64,000 nt of DNA from CAZFBA01 sp964517135 (GTDB lineage: Bacteria > Cyanobacteriota > Vampirovibrionia > JBFMGH01): positions 1 to 64,000 of the forward strand of contig CAZFBA010000016.1 in the NCBI GenBank assembly GCA_964517135.1. Direction: 5' to 3'. The notes beneath the pieces are model-generated. The model did not search any database. It had not been told where the DNA came from and saw only the letters and a list, made by a program, of their open reading frames with translations. Numbering within the stretch: the stretch's first letter is position 1; every line of letters begins with the position of its first letter. This document shows positions 52,314-60,703 of this stretch, one piece after another. The position numbers and the translations under genes were made by a program.

Positions 52314-53627
52314 TTAAAATATACTTGTACCTGTTTCTTTTTCAAGTTGTGCGAGTGCCTTATAATAGTCAGTAAGGGCACGATAATATTCTTTTTCATA
52401 TTTGTAATACAGCATTTGTGCATCTATTACCGATAGAAAGTCTGTTTTATCTATTTCATAATTAGCAATAGCAGAGTCCATAACCTGTATAGTTTGTTTC
52501 AGTAAAGAGTTTTCAAACAACGAAACCAGTCGTTTTTTCTTTTCTATATTAATAAGTTGATCAGTGATATAAAATCTAATTTCATTTTTAAGGCTATCGA
52601 GCTCAGCATTTTGTGACAAGATTTGAAATTCTTTCTCCAGAACTCCTTCATCTTGCTTGCGATTTTTATAGATTGGTAGATTAAAGGAAATATTAACTGA
52701 AAAGAGGTCAGCATAACTGTTATCCCTTTGTCCATAGGAGCCTGAAAGCTGAAAGTCTGGCAAAATAGCTTTTTGAGCCAGCCTTAGTTCTTCTTTGGCC
52801 TTCTCAATGTTCTTTTCATATTGCATTATTAGCGGTCTGGAGTCAAAAGCCAGTGAAATTAACAGGTCTTTGTCAGGTATAGTAAAATCGGAGGTTAATT
52901 TTACCGTTCTGCCAGGTTTAAAATCATCTGGCAGATAGGCCAGATAAATTAACTTATTACGATAATTATCGTGTTTTTGCTCCAGAAATATTAGCTCTTC
53001 ATTTATTTTAGAATATTCAATCTGTGCTTTAAGGATGTCCTGCCTGATACCTTTGCCAACTTCATACTTGATCTGGGTTATTTTGATGAGATGTGATAAT
53101 AACTCAAGATTCTTTCTGGTTATTTCAATAGCTTCTTCGATATATGCAAGTTCATAATAAGCCTGTTTGACGTTATTAACTAGTTCACGTTGTTTCTCAA
53201 AATATTTATAATAAATGGCTTCTGATTTCAGGGCGGCAATATTTTCTCTTAGTCTGCGTTTACCTGGGAACGGAAATTTTTGTGATAGCTGTATTTGCTT
53301 CATTGTCATAGGAGCAGAACGAAATGACATATCAATAAGCGGAAAATTTGTTATCCCTGCTGTAAATACGGGATCTTCCAGAGCACTGGCCTGCCTGATT
53401 CTTTTTTCTGCTGCCTGTGCCTCTTTTTCTATTACTTTTAAAGAAGGATTATTCGTTATTGTATGATCTATCAACCAGCTTAATTCTAGTATATCATCTT
53501 CCTTTATGATTCCTGCGCCAATTGGTTTAAGCTTTTTATCAGCTGCTTTAGATCCATCAGCAATTACCGGTGAGATAAAAACAAATAAATATATTATATA
53601 TAATATCAATACATACTTATGTACCAT
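52314..53627 (-). CDS. TolC/CusC-like outer membrane efflux protein
   Basis: Outer-membrane channel of the tripartite pump. The 437-residue protein has a signal peptide (about 1-23). Two repeats of the OEP family follow: long coiled-coil helices such as E-I-T-R-K-N-L-E-L-L and K-G-I-R-Q-D-I-L-K-A. Lipid-anchor cysteine is not seen, unlike E. coli CusC. Its ATG lies 22 bases inside the M23 fusion gene in another frame, so translation is coupled. Length is typical of TolC family members. Confidence 0.88.
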   Translation of the reverse strand: MVHKYVLILYIIYLFVFISPVIADGSKAADKKLKPIGAGIIKEDDILELSWLIDHTITNNPSLKVIEKEAQAAEKRIRQASALEDPVFTAGITNFPLIDMSFRSAPMTMKQIQLSQKFPFPGKRRLRENIAALKSEAIYYKYFEKQRELVNNVKQAYYELAYIEEAIEITRKNLELLSHLIKITQIKYEVGKGIRQDILKAQIEYSKINEELIFLEQKHDNYRNKLIYLAYLPDDFKPGRTVKLTSDFTIPDKDLLISLAFDSRPLIMQYEKNIEKAKEELRLAQKAILPDFQLSGSYGQRDNSYADLFSVNISFNLPIYKNRKQDEGVLEKEFQILSQNAELDSLKNEIRFYITDQLINIEKKKRLVSLFENSLLKQTIQVMDSAIANYEIDKTDFLSVIDAQMLYYKYEKEYYRALTDYYKALAQLEKETGTSIF

Positions 53628-54427
53628 TTGATGCCCTCATGCGTAAATGGGTGAATGGGTATATTATTCTTTCTTATTTCAAAATGCAGGTGTGGGCCGG
53701 TAGTTCTGCCAGTATTTCCGGAATAGCCAATTAAATCACCTTTATTTACATACTGACCATCTGAAATTATTATGGTTGAAAGGTGCATATAATATGTGTC
53801 AGTATTATCATCGTGGCTGAGCCCTATATATTTACCTGCATTGCCATTAGAATTTTTATATAGCTGGCTAACAAATCCATCAGCATAGGCATATACAGGG
53901 GTGCCAGTTTTTAAAGGTATATCAATACCGTTATGATGATCAGGTAGACCGCTAACCGGGTTCGTTCTATAACCAAACCCGGAAGAAATGGAGGTATTTC
54001 TGAATGTAGAAATTGCTTTAGTAATGAAAAAGGCATCTTTTCTATTAATGAGATCACCTTCAGAAATTGCTATTTTATCAACTATCCCGGATGTATTGGC
54101 CCTTATTTCAAATAAAGTGTTGTGGTTACTAATATTTTGCTCTAGCTGGCTTGATAAAAGAGAGATTTCTTTATCAATCAAAGGGTTTTTCTTTTTATAG
54201 AAACTGTTCTTAGAGACCCACTGCTGAAGTTTAAGGGTTTCATAGTGTAATTTTTGTATATCATGTGTAATGTCTTCTGCAAGTGCCACTATTTGTCCGC
54301 TGGATACTTTCTGGCCAGGCTCTATATATAGCTTTTTAATCTTGTATTTCCCGGCAAAAACCGTGGGAGAATAAAAAGCAAAAATGATAAGTACAATTAG
54401 TATATATTTTAATAGTTTGTGTTGCAT
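53606..54427 (-). CDS. Membrane-fusion-like hairpin fused to M23 peptidase
   Basis: The 273-residue protein has a signal (1-25), a half lipoyl domain (about 28-52, L-Y-I-E-P-G-Q-K-V-S-S-G-Q-I-V), a coiled-coil hairpin (about 53-105) and the second lipoyl half (about 106-136, I-R-A-N-T-S-G-I-V-D-K-I). That order is the core of HlyD/CusB adaptors. A complete M23 peptidase domain then runs from about 147 to 262, with zinc ligands His165, Asp169 and His248 and catalytic His215 and His246. It is second in the copper operon, 12 bases after csoR. Local peptidoglycan cutting to seat the pump is inference. Confidence 0.85.
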   Translation of the reverse strand: MQHKLLKYILIVLIIFAFYSPTVFAGKYKIKKLYIEPGQKVSSGQIVALAEDITHDIQKLHYETLKLQQWVSKNSFYKKKNPLIDKEISLLSSQLEQNISNHNTLFEIRANTSGIVDKIAISEGDLINRKDAFFITKAISTFRNTSISSGFGYRTNPVSGLPDHHNGIDIPLKTGTPVYAYADGFVSQLYKNSNGNAGKYIGLSHDDNTDTYYMHLSTIIISDGQYVNKGDLIGYSGNTGRTTGPHLHFEIRKNNIPIHPFTHEGIKWYISMY

Positions 54428-54439
54428 ACAACCCCTCTA

Positions 54440-54793
54440 TCACTCTGGATGACAGCAGTTGTTTTCATTCCTGGTGGTCTGGTTATTGTTTTTATCTTGT
54501 TGTAAGGAGCAATCCAAAAAGCAAATAGGTGCACGTCTATAAACTACCATTAGTTCTTCGATAGCTTTTTCAGTATTTCCGGTCATTACAGCATCTTTAA
54601 CACAAGTTTCAAGGTGATTTTTGAGAATAATTTGTGATGATTTTTCCAGTGCTGACTGCACAGCTTTAAGCTGATTGATAACATCAATGCAATATTCCTG
54701 ATTATCAACCATCTTAATAACTGCCTGAAGATGACCGTCAGCTCGTTTCAGGCGCAGGACAACCTCTTTTCTGGTTCTATCATTGATGGGCAT
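54440..54793 (-). CDS. csoR: CsoR-type copper-sensing repressor
   Basis: DUF156 (CsoR/RcnR/FrmR) family repressor, 117 residues, all-helical. The metal site fits the CsoR Cys-His-Cys pattern: Cys35 (Y-C-I-D-V-I-N-Q-L), His60 and Cys64 (N-H-L-E-T-C), which indicates Cu(I) rather than nickel or formaldehyde. The C-terminal tail is unusual: about 25 residues with Cys92, Cys96 and a final C-C-H-P-E. First gene of the copper operon, read from a near-consensus promoter overlapped by a palindromic operator. Copper would release it and switch on the pump. Confidence 0.92.
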   Translation of the reverse strand: MPINDRTRKEVVLRLKRADGHLQAVIKMVDNQEYCIDVINQLKAVQSALEKSSQIILKNHLETCVKDAVMTGNTEKAIEELMVVYRRAPICFLDCSLQQDKNNNQTTRNENNCCHPE

Positions 54794-54813
54794 GATGTAT
54801 TCCTTTTGTACTT

Positions 54814-54846
54814 ACTATATCCCCATCGGGGGGATTGGGATATAGT
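54814..54846. promoter_or_regulatory. Palindromic CsoR-type operator
   Basis: ACTATATCCC (54814-54823) is inverted at 54837-54846 (GGGATATAGT), enclosing CATCGGGGGGATT. An A/T-rich flank with a G/C tract centre is typical of CsoR-family operators. The right arm includes the minus-strand -10 box, so binding would block transcription of the copper operon. Confidence 0.85.
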
Positions 54847-54870
54847 AAACAAGTTTTAATATTTTGTCAA
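54842..54870 (-). promoter_or_regulatory. Promoter of the copper efflux operon
   Basis: On the minus strand TTGACA (54865-54870), exactly 17 bases, then TACTAT (54842-54847). This is close to the sigma-70 consensus. The -10 box lies inside the operator arm. The csoR ATG is about 45 bases downstream. Confidence 0.88.
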
Positions 54871-55151
54871 CCTATCAATAATTTTCAATAATAGCAATCT
54901 TTCTTTAATAAGCTATTATTTCTAATACGCTCATTGCGGGGACTTTAACCCGTGACAATTAGCAATACATTTATCAGGCTGGTCGGAACGTTCTTCTAAT
55001 CTATAACAAAATGCAACGCACAGATCTCAATAAGCTTGAAAATAACAGTGCACTTTACTGTATATTATTTACGCAAGTTTAGCTTTTATTTCTACCATTT
55101 ATTTGCTAATATAATATTCCAAGATTTATTAATTAAAAGGGATTAAACTAA
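54871..55151. other. Divergent region before the HD-GYP gene
   Basis: About 280 bases beyond the csoR promoter. It has no gene. TATAAT at 55108 is a possible -10 box for the HD-GYP gene, without a clear -35. A short GC-rich stretch (GCGGGGACTTTAACCCGTG near 54937) can form a 4-bp stem and is not a tRNA. Confidence 0.35.
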
Positions 55152-56687
55152 ATGGATACAATAAATGTACTACAGGAACAGGACAAAGATTTAATACATC
55201 GCCTTAAGTCTTTTAGTGATATTGTTATTAGACTTGCCAGTGAACATAATATCGATAAGTTGCTTATTCAAATTTTGCGTGAATTAAGAAGTTTTACAAA
55301 AGCAGATGCCGGAAGCCTCTATATACACGAAGCAGATAAACTTATCTTTAAAGTAACTCAAAATGACACGCTTGAATCTACCCCAAAAGCAAAACACGAA
55401 TTCCAGAAGAAATTTAAATCATTCAGTCTTCCAATTAATGAAAAATCTCTTGCTGGTCTTGCAGCATATAGAAAAGAAACATTTAATATTCCTAATGTGC
55501 CTGAAAGCCCATATCATAACCCTGACATGGATCGTAAGTTTGGCTATCCTATTTCTTCAATGCTTGTAGTGCCGATGCTTAACCACTCTGGGCAGCTGGT
55601 AGGCGTATTGCAGTTAATGAATGCTAAAGGTAAATCAGGCTTTGTTCCTTTTGATAAGATGTTAATACCACAGGTAGAAGCTCTTGCTAACCAGGCTGCT
55701 GTATTGCTGGATAACCTGAGACTTTATAATGAACTCGATAAGCTATTTGACGCACTTGTTAAATATTCTGCTAAAGCTATTGACGCCAGAGACCCTTGTA
55801 CGGCAGGTCACTCGGGTAGAGTTGCACAATATGCGGTCGATGTGGCTAAAGAATTTAATAAAATTACCGGTGAAACACTTTTTAATAGTGATCAACTCAA
55901 AGAACTTAGATATGCGTCATTTTTCCACGATATTGGAAAGATTGGAGTAAGAGAAAAAGTACTCACCAAAGAAAATAAACTCTCTAAAGAAACCATGGAA
56001 GCCATTAAAGAACGTTTTGATACAATCAAGCAGTTCTATATCAATGAAGCCATTAAACAAAACTGGACCCCTGAAACACTCCAGAATGTCTTTAAAGAAC
56101 TCGATCAGGACTATAAAGATATTGAAAAATTTAATAAACCAGGTTTCATGAGCCAGGAAAATATGGATAGATTGACAGAAATCTATAGAAAAACGTTTAG
56201 ATCGCCAGAAGGCAAAATAAGAAAGTTTTTAAGACCACAGGAATACGATAACCTGTGCATTAAAAAGGGTAACCTCAATGTTACTGAACGACTTGATATT
56301 GAATCTCACCCTGTCCATTCTTACCGTATTCTTTCTGAAATACCCTTCCCGCAATCTCTTTCTAAAATTCCTGAGTTTGCTTCAAAACACCACGAAAAAC
56401 TTGACGGCAGTGGTTATCCAAATGGCTGTACGGCAAAAGATATACCGCTGGCAGCAAGAATACTGGCGGTTGTCGATGTTTATGATGCATTGACTGCTGA
56501 AGACAGGCCCTACAAAAAAGCTATGTCGAAAGAAAAAGCTTTTAGTATCCTTGATGCGGAGGTAGAAGCTAATCACTTTGATGTTAAAGTTGTAGAAGTG
56601 CTTAAAAAAGTAATTGAAGATAAAGAAACCGCAAAAGTAAATAGAAGAAGAAAACGATCAGAAGAAAAACAAACAACAAATGCCTGA
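55152..56687 (+). CDS. GAF and HD-GYP domain protein (c-di-GMP phosphodiesterase-like)
   Basis: Likely hydrolyses cyclic di-GMP under control of an N-terminal sensory GAF domain (about 20-185). In its 511 residues the HD pair is His259-Asp260 (F-F-H-D-I-G-K-I-G-V). The later H-H-E-K-L-D-G-S-G-Y-P puts the G-Y-P at 421-423, so metal ligands look complete. The gap between HD and H-H-E is about 154 residues, against about 60 in ordinary HD-GYP proteins such as RpfG. It therefore has a charged helical insert of roughly 95 residues (about 270-365). It overlaps rsmI by 8 bases. Confidence 0.88.
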   Translation: MDTINVLQEQDKDLIHRLKSFSDIVIRLASEHNIDKLLIQILRELRSFTKADAGSLYIHEADKLIFKVTQNDTLESTPKAKHEFQKKFKSFSLPINEKSLAGLAAYRKETFNIPNVPESPYHNPDMDRKFGYPISSMLVVPMLNHSGQLVGVLQLMNAKGKSGFVPFDKMLIPQVEALANQAAVLLDNLRLYNELDKLFDALVKYSAKAIDARDPCTAGHSGRVAQYAVDVAKEFNKITGETLFNSDQLKELRYASFFHDIGKIGVREKVLTKENKLSKETMEAIKERFDTIKQFYINEAIKQNWTPETLQNVFKELDQDYKDIEKFNKPGFMSQENMDRLTEIYRKTFRSPEGKIRKFLRPQEYDNLCIKKGNLNVTERLDIESHPVHSYRILSEIPFPQSLSKIPEFASKHHEKLDGSGYPNGCTAKDIPLAARILAVVDVYDALTAEDRPYKKAMSKEKAFSILDAEVEANHFDVKVVEVLKKVIEDKETAKVNRRRKRSEEKQTTNA

Positions 56688-57519
56688 TCAAAAAGGAACG
56701 TTATATATTTGCCCTACACCTATCGGCAACCTGGAAGATATTACCTTCCGGTGTTTGCGTATCCTTAAAGAAGTTAACCTGATTGCAGCTGAAGATACAC
56801 GTATAACTAGAAAGCTTTTAAGCCACTATGAAATATCAACACCCTTTCTGAGTTACCATAAATATACTGAAAAAAGCCGGTCAAAACACATTGTAGATGA
56901 ACTTTTAAAAGGAAAATCCATTGCACTGGTGTCTGATTCGGGTACACCTGTTATATCTGATCCTGGTGCTGAGTTGATTAATCAGGCCCATCAAAATAAT
57001 ATTCCTATAGTGCCTCTTCCAGGTGCTTCAGCATTAAGTTGTGCTGTTAGTGTAGCAGGTTTTGTTGATTCAGGGTTCGTTTTTGCTGGCTTTTTGCCAA
57101 AGCAAACATCCAAAAAGAAAGAATGTTTAAACCGATATTCAGCTTATGCCCTGCCAGTAGTTATTTATGAATCTCCTCAAAGGTTAATTGCTACACTTGA
57201 AGCTATTTATGAAATCTATGGAAATGTGTTAATACTGCTGGCAAGAGAAATTACGAAATATCATGAAGAAATTATTCAAAATAATGTAGTTGAAGTTTTA
57301 AAATACTATAAAACCAGAGATATTAAAGGTGAAATTACAATTATTATTGATAAATTACCTGCTAAAGAGAGTTCTCTTGATGATAACCAGTTAAAAGCTA
57401 TTATCAGAGAAAGATTAGACTCTAACGAGACAGTTTTAACTATTTCTAGAGAACTTTCAGAAGAATTTAATATTGGTAAAAACCACATATACAAACTGGC
57501 TCTTGATTTATTAGAATAA
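56680..57519 (+). CDS. rsmI: 16S rRNA (cytidine-2'-O)-methyltransferase RsmI
   Basis: SAM-dependent methylation of C1402 of 16S rRNA. The 279-residue protein has the tetrapyrrole-methylase fold with P-T-P-I-G-N-L-E-D-I at the start and A-E-D-T-R near 40. S-D-S-G-T-P-V-I-S-D-P-G and P-L-P-G-A-S-A follow. The C-terminal part ends in a helix-turn-helix-like region. The ATG overlaps the end of the HD-GYP gene by 8 bases. Length is normal. Confidence 0.94.
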   Translation: MPDQKGTLYICPTPIGNLEDITFRCLRILKEVNLIAAEDTRITRKLLSHYEISTPFLSYHKYTEKSRSKHIVDELLKGKSIALVSDSGTPVISDPGAELINQAHQNNIPIVPLPGASALSCAVSVAGFVDSGFVFAGFLPKQTSKKKECLNRYSAYALPVVIYESPQRLIATLEAIYEIYGNVLILLAREITKYHEEIIQNNVVEVLKYYKTRDIKGEITIIIDKLPAKESSLDDNQLKAIIRERLDSNETVLTISRELSEEFNIGKNHIYKLALDLLE

Positions 57520-57822
57520 AAGTCTAAATTACTCAGATTTTATAAGGTACAAAACTGATTGTGTAATTTTTATGTCGTTTAGAATATACCAGCGTATAAC
57601 CAAGATGATAGATTTTCCGGGTTTCGATTTTCAAAAAATATAAATTTAAGATCTGGGTTGAATAAGCAAGTCTGACCCGGGTGTAAGATAAAAAATTATG
57701 TATTAATCTTATTTATTGCTAAAGTTTTACTTTATACTTAATAACTACTTTGAAAACAAAAACTTCTGTCATATACTAATCGAGAAGCTAAAGGTATAAA
57801 AAACGACAGAAAAGGGAAAAAT
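57520..57822. other. ileS upstream region
   Basis: 303 bases with repeat A copy 3 (57621-57659) and a long-range 7-bp inverted repeat TTCTGTC/GACAGAA (57764-57770, 57805-57811) just before ileS. No T-box signature is seen. AAGGG at 57813-57817 is the ileS ribosome-binding site. Confidence 0.45.
57621..57659 (-). repeat. Dispersed repeat A, copy 3
   Basis: Read on the minus strand, this matches 28607-28646: a 28-base run including CTTAAATTTATATTTTTTG and GAAAATCGAAA is identical by eye, and AACCCA lies just before it in both. It sits between rsmI and ileS. Confidence 0.75.
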
Positions 57823-60669
57823 ATGAGCTCAGATCAGAAAGTGGACTACAAAAATACTCTCAACCTGCCCCAGACAAGCTTTCCTATGAAGGCAAACGCA
57901 GCCAGCCGGGAGCTTGAAACCCTTAAATGGTGGGAAGAAGCCAGCATTTATGAGAAAAATCTTCAAATGAAAGATAAAAATCATAAGTTTATATTGCATG
58001 ATGGGCCACCATACCTGAGCTCTGATAAGATACACATTGGCACAGCATTAAATAAAATACTGAAAGATATAGTTGTAAAGTATAAATCCCAATGTGGTTT
58101 CTATAGTCCCTATGTGCCCGGGTATGACGGGCATGGCCTGCCTATTGAAAATGCCGTTCTCAAAAAGGTTAAAGGCGGAAGAGCTGCCCTTACCGTCTTT
58201 GAACTCAGGACTAAATGCAGGGAGTTTGCCTATAAAAACCTGAAAGGGCAGGAACAGAACTTTAAACGTCTCGGTATCTACGGCCACTGGGATGAACCCT
58301 ACGTTACAATAGCACCTGATTTCGAAGCAACACAGATAAGAGTTTTTGGCAAAATTGCAGAAAAAGGATATATCTACAAGGGCCTGAAACCAGTCTTCTG
58401 GTGTGCCAGCTGTGAAACAGCACTCGCTGAAGCAGAAGTTGAATACGCTGACCACGAGTCACATAGCATATATGTTAAATTTGATATAATACCAGAAGAA
58501 GCCCAAAAAGCATATCGAACAGCATCCATTGAAATAGATAAACCCTTAGCAATAGTCATATGGACCACAACCCCCTGGACATTGCCCGCTAACCTCGCTG
58601 TTTGCCTGCATCCAAAGTTTGATTATGTCTTTGTAGAACAGGATTCAACCGAAAATATTTTAATTCTTGTAAAAGATCTGCTAGAAACCTTCGTAAATGA
58701 AATGGACTGGAAAGAAGATAGTTACAGGGTTTTAGCCGAAGTCAAAGGCGACAAGCTGGAGTATATAAACTCAAGACACCCATTCTTTGACAGAGATAGT
58801 TTGATTATAATGGGCGACCATGTCACCACTGAAACTGGCACAGGCTGTGTCCACACAGCACCAGGACATGGCCTTGAAGACTATGAAGTTGGAAACAAAT
58901 ACAAGATAGGAGTTATCTCACCACTCGATGACAGAGGCGTTTTTACATCTGAAGGTCAACAATTTGAGGGTATGCCTTACTATAAAGCCAACCAGGCAAT
59001 TATAGAAGAAATGAAACAAAATGGCAGCCTGCTTAAAGTCGATCATCTTGTTCACAGTTACCCACATTGCTGGCGATGCAAAAAGCCTGTTATCTACAGG
59101 GCTACTGAACAGTGGTTTGTTAATGTTGAAGCTTATAGAAATAAATGTTTAGAAGCTATCGATGGTGTACAGTGGATACCAGCCAGCGGACAGAAAAGGA
59201 TTTCCAACATGGTTGAATCCAGATCAGATTGGTGTATAAGCCGTCAGAGAGCGTGGGGAGTTCCGATACCTGTATTTTACTGTGAAAATTGTAAAGAAAC
59301 TCTCATTTCTGCTGATATCATTGAACATATAGCCAAAATATTTGAGAAAGAATCCTCTGATGCCTGGTGGAAACTGAGTACTGAAGAGCTTTTGCCGGTG
59401 GGTGCAAAGTGTAAATGCGGCAGTGAAAAATTTGCCAGAGAAACAGACATCATGGATGTATGGTTTGACAGTGGTGTAACCTATCATGCTGTTTGTGACA
59501 GTCGCTATGAGCTACTCAGGGGAACGCCAGTTGAGTTATACCTTGAAGGATCAGACCAGCACAGAGGCTGGTTCCAGACATCACTGCTTACCAGCGTGGG
59601 TGCTTTTGACCGTGCGCCCTACAAAGCTGTATTGACACATGGTTTTGTGCTTGATGGGTCTGGTAGAAAAATGAGCAAGAGCCTTGGCAATGTTGTTGAT
59701 CCGCAGCAGGTTGTAGGCAAGTTTGGTGCAGATGTGTTAAGAATGTGGGCAGCCAGTGTAGATTATACTCATGATGTTAGAATAGGTGATACTATCGTTC
59801 AGCAGCTTGTTGAAGTCTATAGAAAACTTAGAAATACTTGCAGGTTTATGCTTGGCAACCTGTATGGTTTTGATCCAGAAAAAGATATTGTAAACTATGA
59901 TCAGTTTAATGAGCTTGATAAATATACGTTACACAAACTTCAGACTGTCAAAAAGCAGGTCACAGAAGCCTTTGACAACTATGAATTCTACAAATACTAT
60001 CAGTTAATGCAGAACTTTGCTGCTGTTGATCTTAGTTCTCACTATTTTGACGTAATAAAAGACAAGCTTTATACAGCAGGAACTAGATCAACTGAGCGTA
60101 GAGCTGTTCAAACTGTCTTATATTATATATTACACGATCTTGTCAGGATTCTAGCTCCTGTAACACCCTATTTAGCTGAAGATATCTGGAGGCATACCCC
60201 TGAAAACCAGAAAAACAATCTTGAAAGTGTCTTGTTAACACAGTGGCCTGAGCTTAAAGATGAGTTCATCAATGAAAACCTCTATAATAAGTGGCAAAAA
60301 GTATTTCAGATTAGAGATATTGTTACACGTACAATAGAACCAGTAAGACTCAAAAAAGAAATCGGTTCATCGCTTGAAGTAGCTGTAAATCTACATACTG
60401 AAAACCAGGCTACAAAAGAAATTATTAATTCTATAACATCCTTTTTGCCGATGATATTTATAGCTTCTCAGGTTCAGGTTCTTGATAATATTAACCAGGT
60501 TGATGAAGCAGCAATACTAAATAAGTTTGAAGAAGATGATGTTTTGGTTATTATTACCAGGGCAACAGGCATAAAGTGTGAAAGATGCTGGAAATATTCT
60601 GTAACAGTGGGTGATAACACTACGCATAAAACGATATGTTCAGGCTGTATTAAAGCAATCGATAATTAA
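57823..60669 (+). CDS. ileS: Isoleucyl-tRNA synthetase
   Basis: Charges tRNA-Ile. The 948-residue class I synthetase has the HIGH-type motif H-I-G-T-A-L-N-K, the editing domain with W-T-T-T-P-W-T-L-P, the K-M-S-K-S motif, and W-F-D-S-G-V. The C-terminal zinc ribbon C-E-R-C-W and C-S-G-C is that of the bacterial type. Length and motifs are complete. It is followed by a lipoprotein gene 34 bases later. The ATG has AAGGG upstream. Confidence 0.97.
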   Translation: MSSDQKVDYKNTLNLPQTSFPMKANAASRELETLKWWEEASIYEKNLQMKDKNHKFILHDGPPYLSSDKIHIGTALNKILKDIVVKYKSQCGFYSPYVPGYDGHGLPIENAVLKKVKGGRAALTVFELRTKCREFAYKNLKGQEQNFKRLGIYGHWDEPYVTIAPDFEATQIRVFGKIAEKGYIYKGLKPVFWCASCETALAEAEVEYADHESHSIYVKFDIIPEEAQKAYRTASIEIDKPLAIVIWTTTPWTLPANLAVCLHPKFDYVFVEQDSTENILILVKDLLETFVNEMDWKEDSYRVLAEVKGDKLEYINSRHPFFDRDSLIIMGDHVTTETGTGCVHTAPGHGLEDYEVGNKYKIGVISPLDDRGVFTSEGQQFEGMPYYKANQAIIEEMKQNGSLLKVDHLVHSYPHCWRCKKPVIYRATEQWFVNVEAYRNKCLEAIDGVQWIPASGQKRISNMVESRSDWCISRQRAWGVPIPVFYCENCKETLISADIIEHIAKIFEKESSDAWWKLSTEELLPVGAKCKCGSEKFARETDIMDVWFDSGVTYHAVCDSRYELLRGTPVELYLEGSDQHRGWFQTSLLTSVGAFDRAPYKAVLTHGFVLDGSGRKMSKSLGNVVDPQQVVGKFGADVLRMWAASVDYTHDVRIGDTIVQQLVEVYRKLRNTCRFMLGNLYGFDPEKDIVNYDQFNELDKYTLHKLQTVKKQVTEAFDNYEFYKYYQLMQNFAAVDLSSHYFDVIKDKLYTAGTRSTERRAVQTVLYYILHDLVRILAPVTPYLAEDIWRHTPENQKNNLESVLLTQWPELKDEFINENLYNKWQKVFQIRDIVTRTIEPVRLKKEIGSSLEVAVNLHTENQATKEIINSITSFLPMIFIASQVQVLDNINQVDEAAILNKFEEDDVLVIITRATGIKCERCWKYSVTVGDNTTHKTICSGCIKAIDN

Positions 60670-60703
60670 AAACAGGTTACTCAACTATAAACGGAGAACT
60701 CAA

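Noticed and set aside
54930..54960. Possible tRNA remnant near GCGGGGACTTTAACCCGTG
   Set aside because: No cloverleaf or TTC loop can be drawn.
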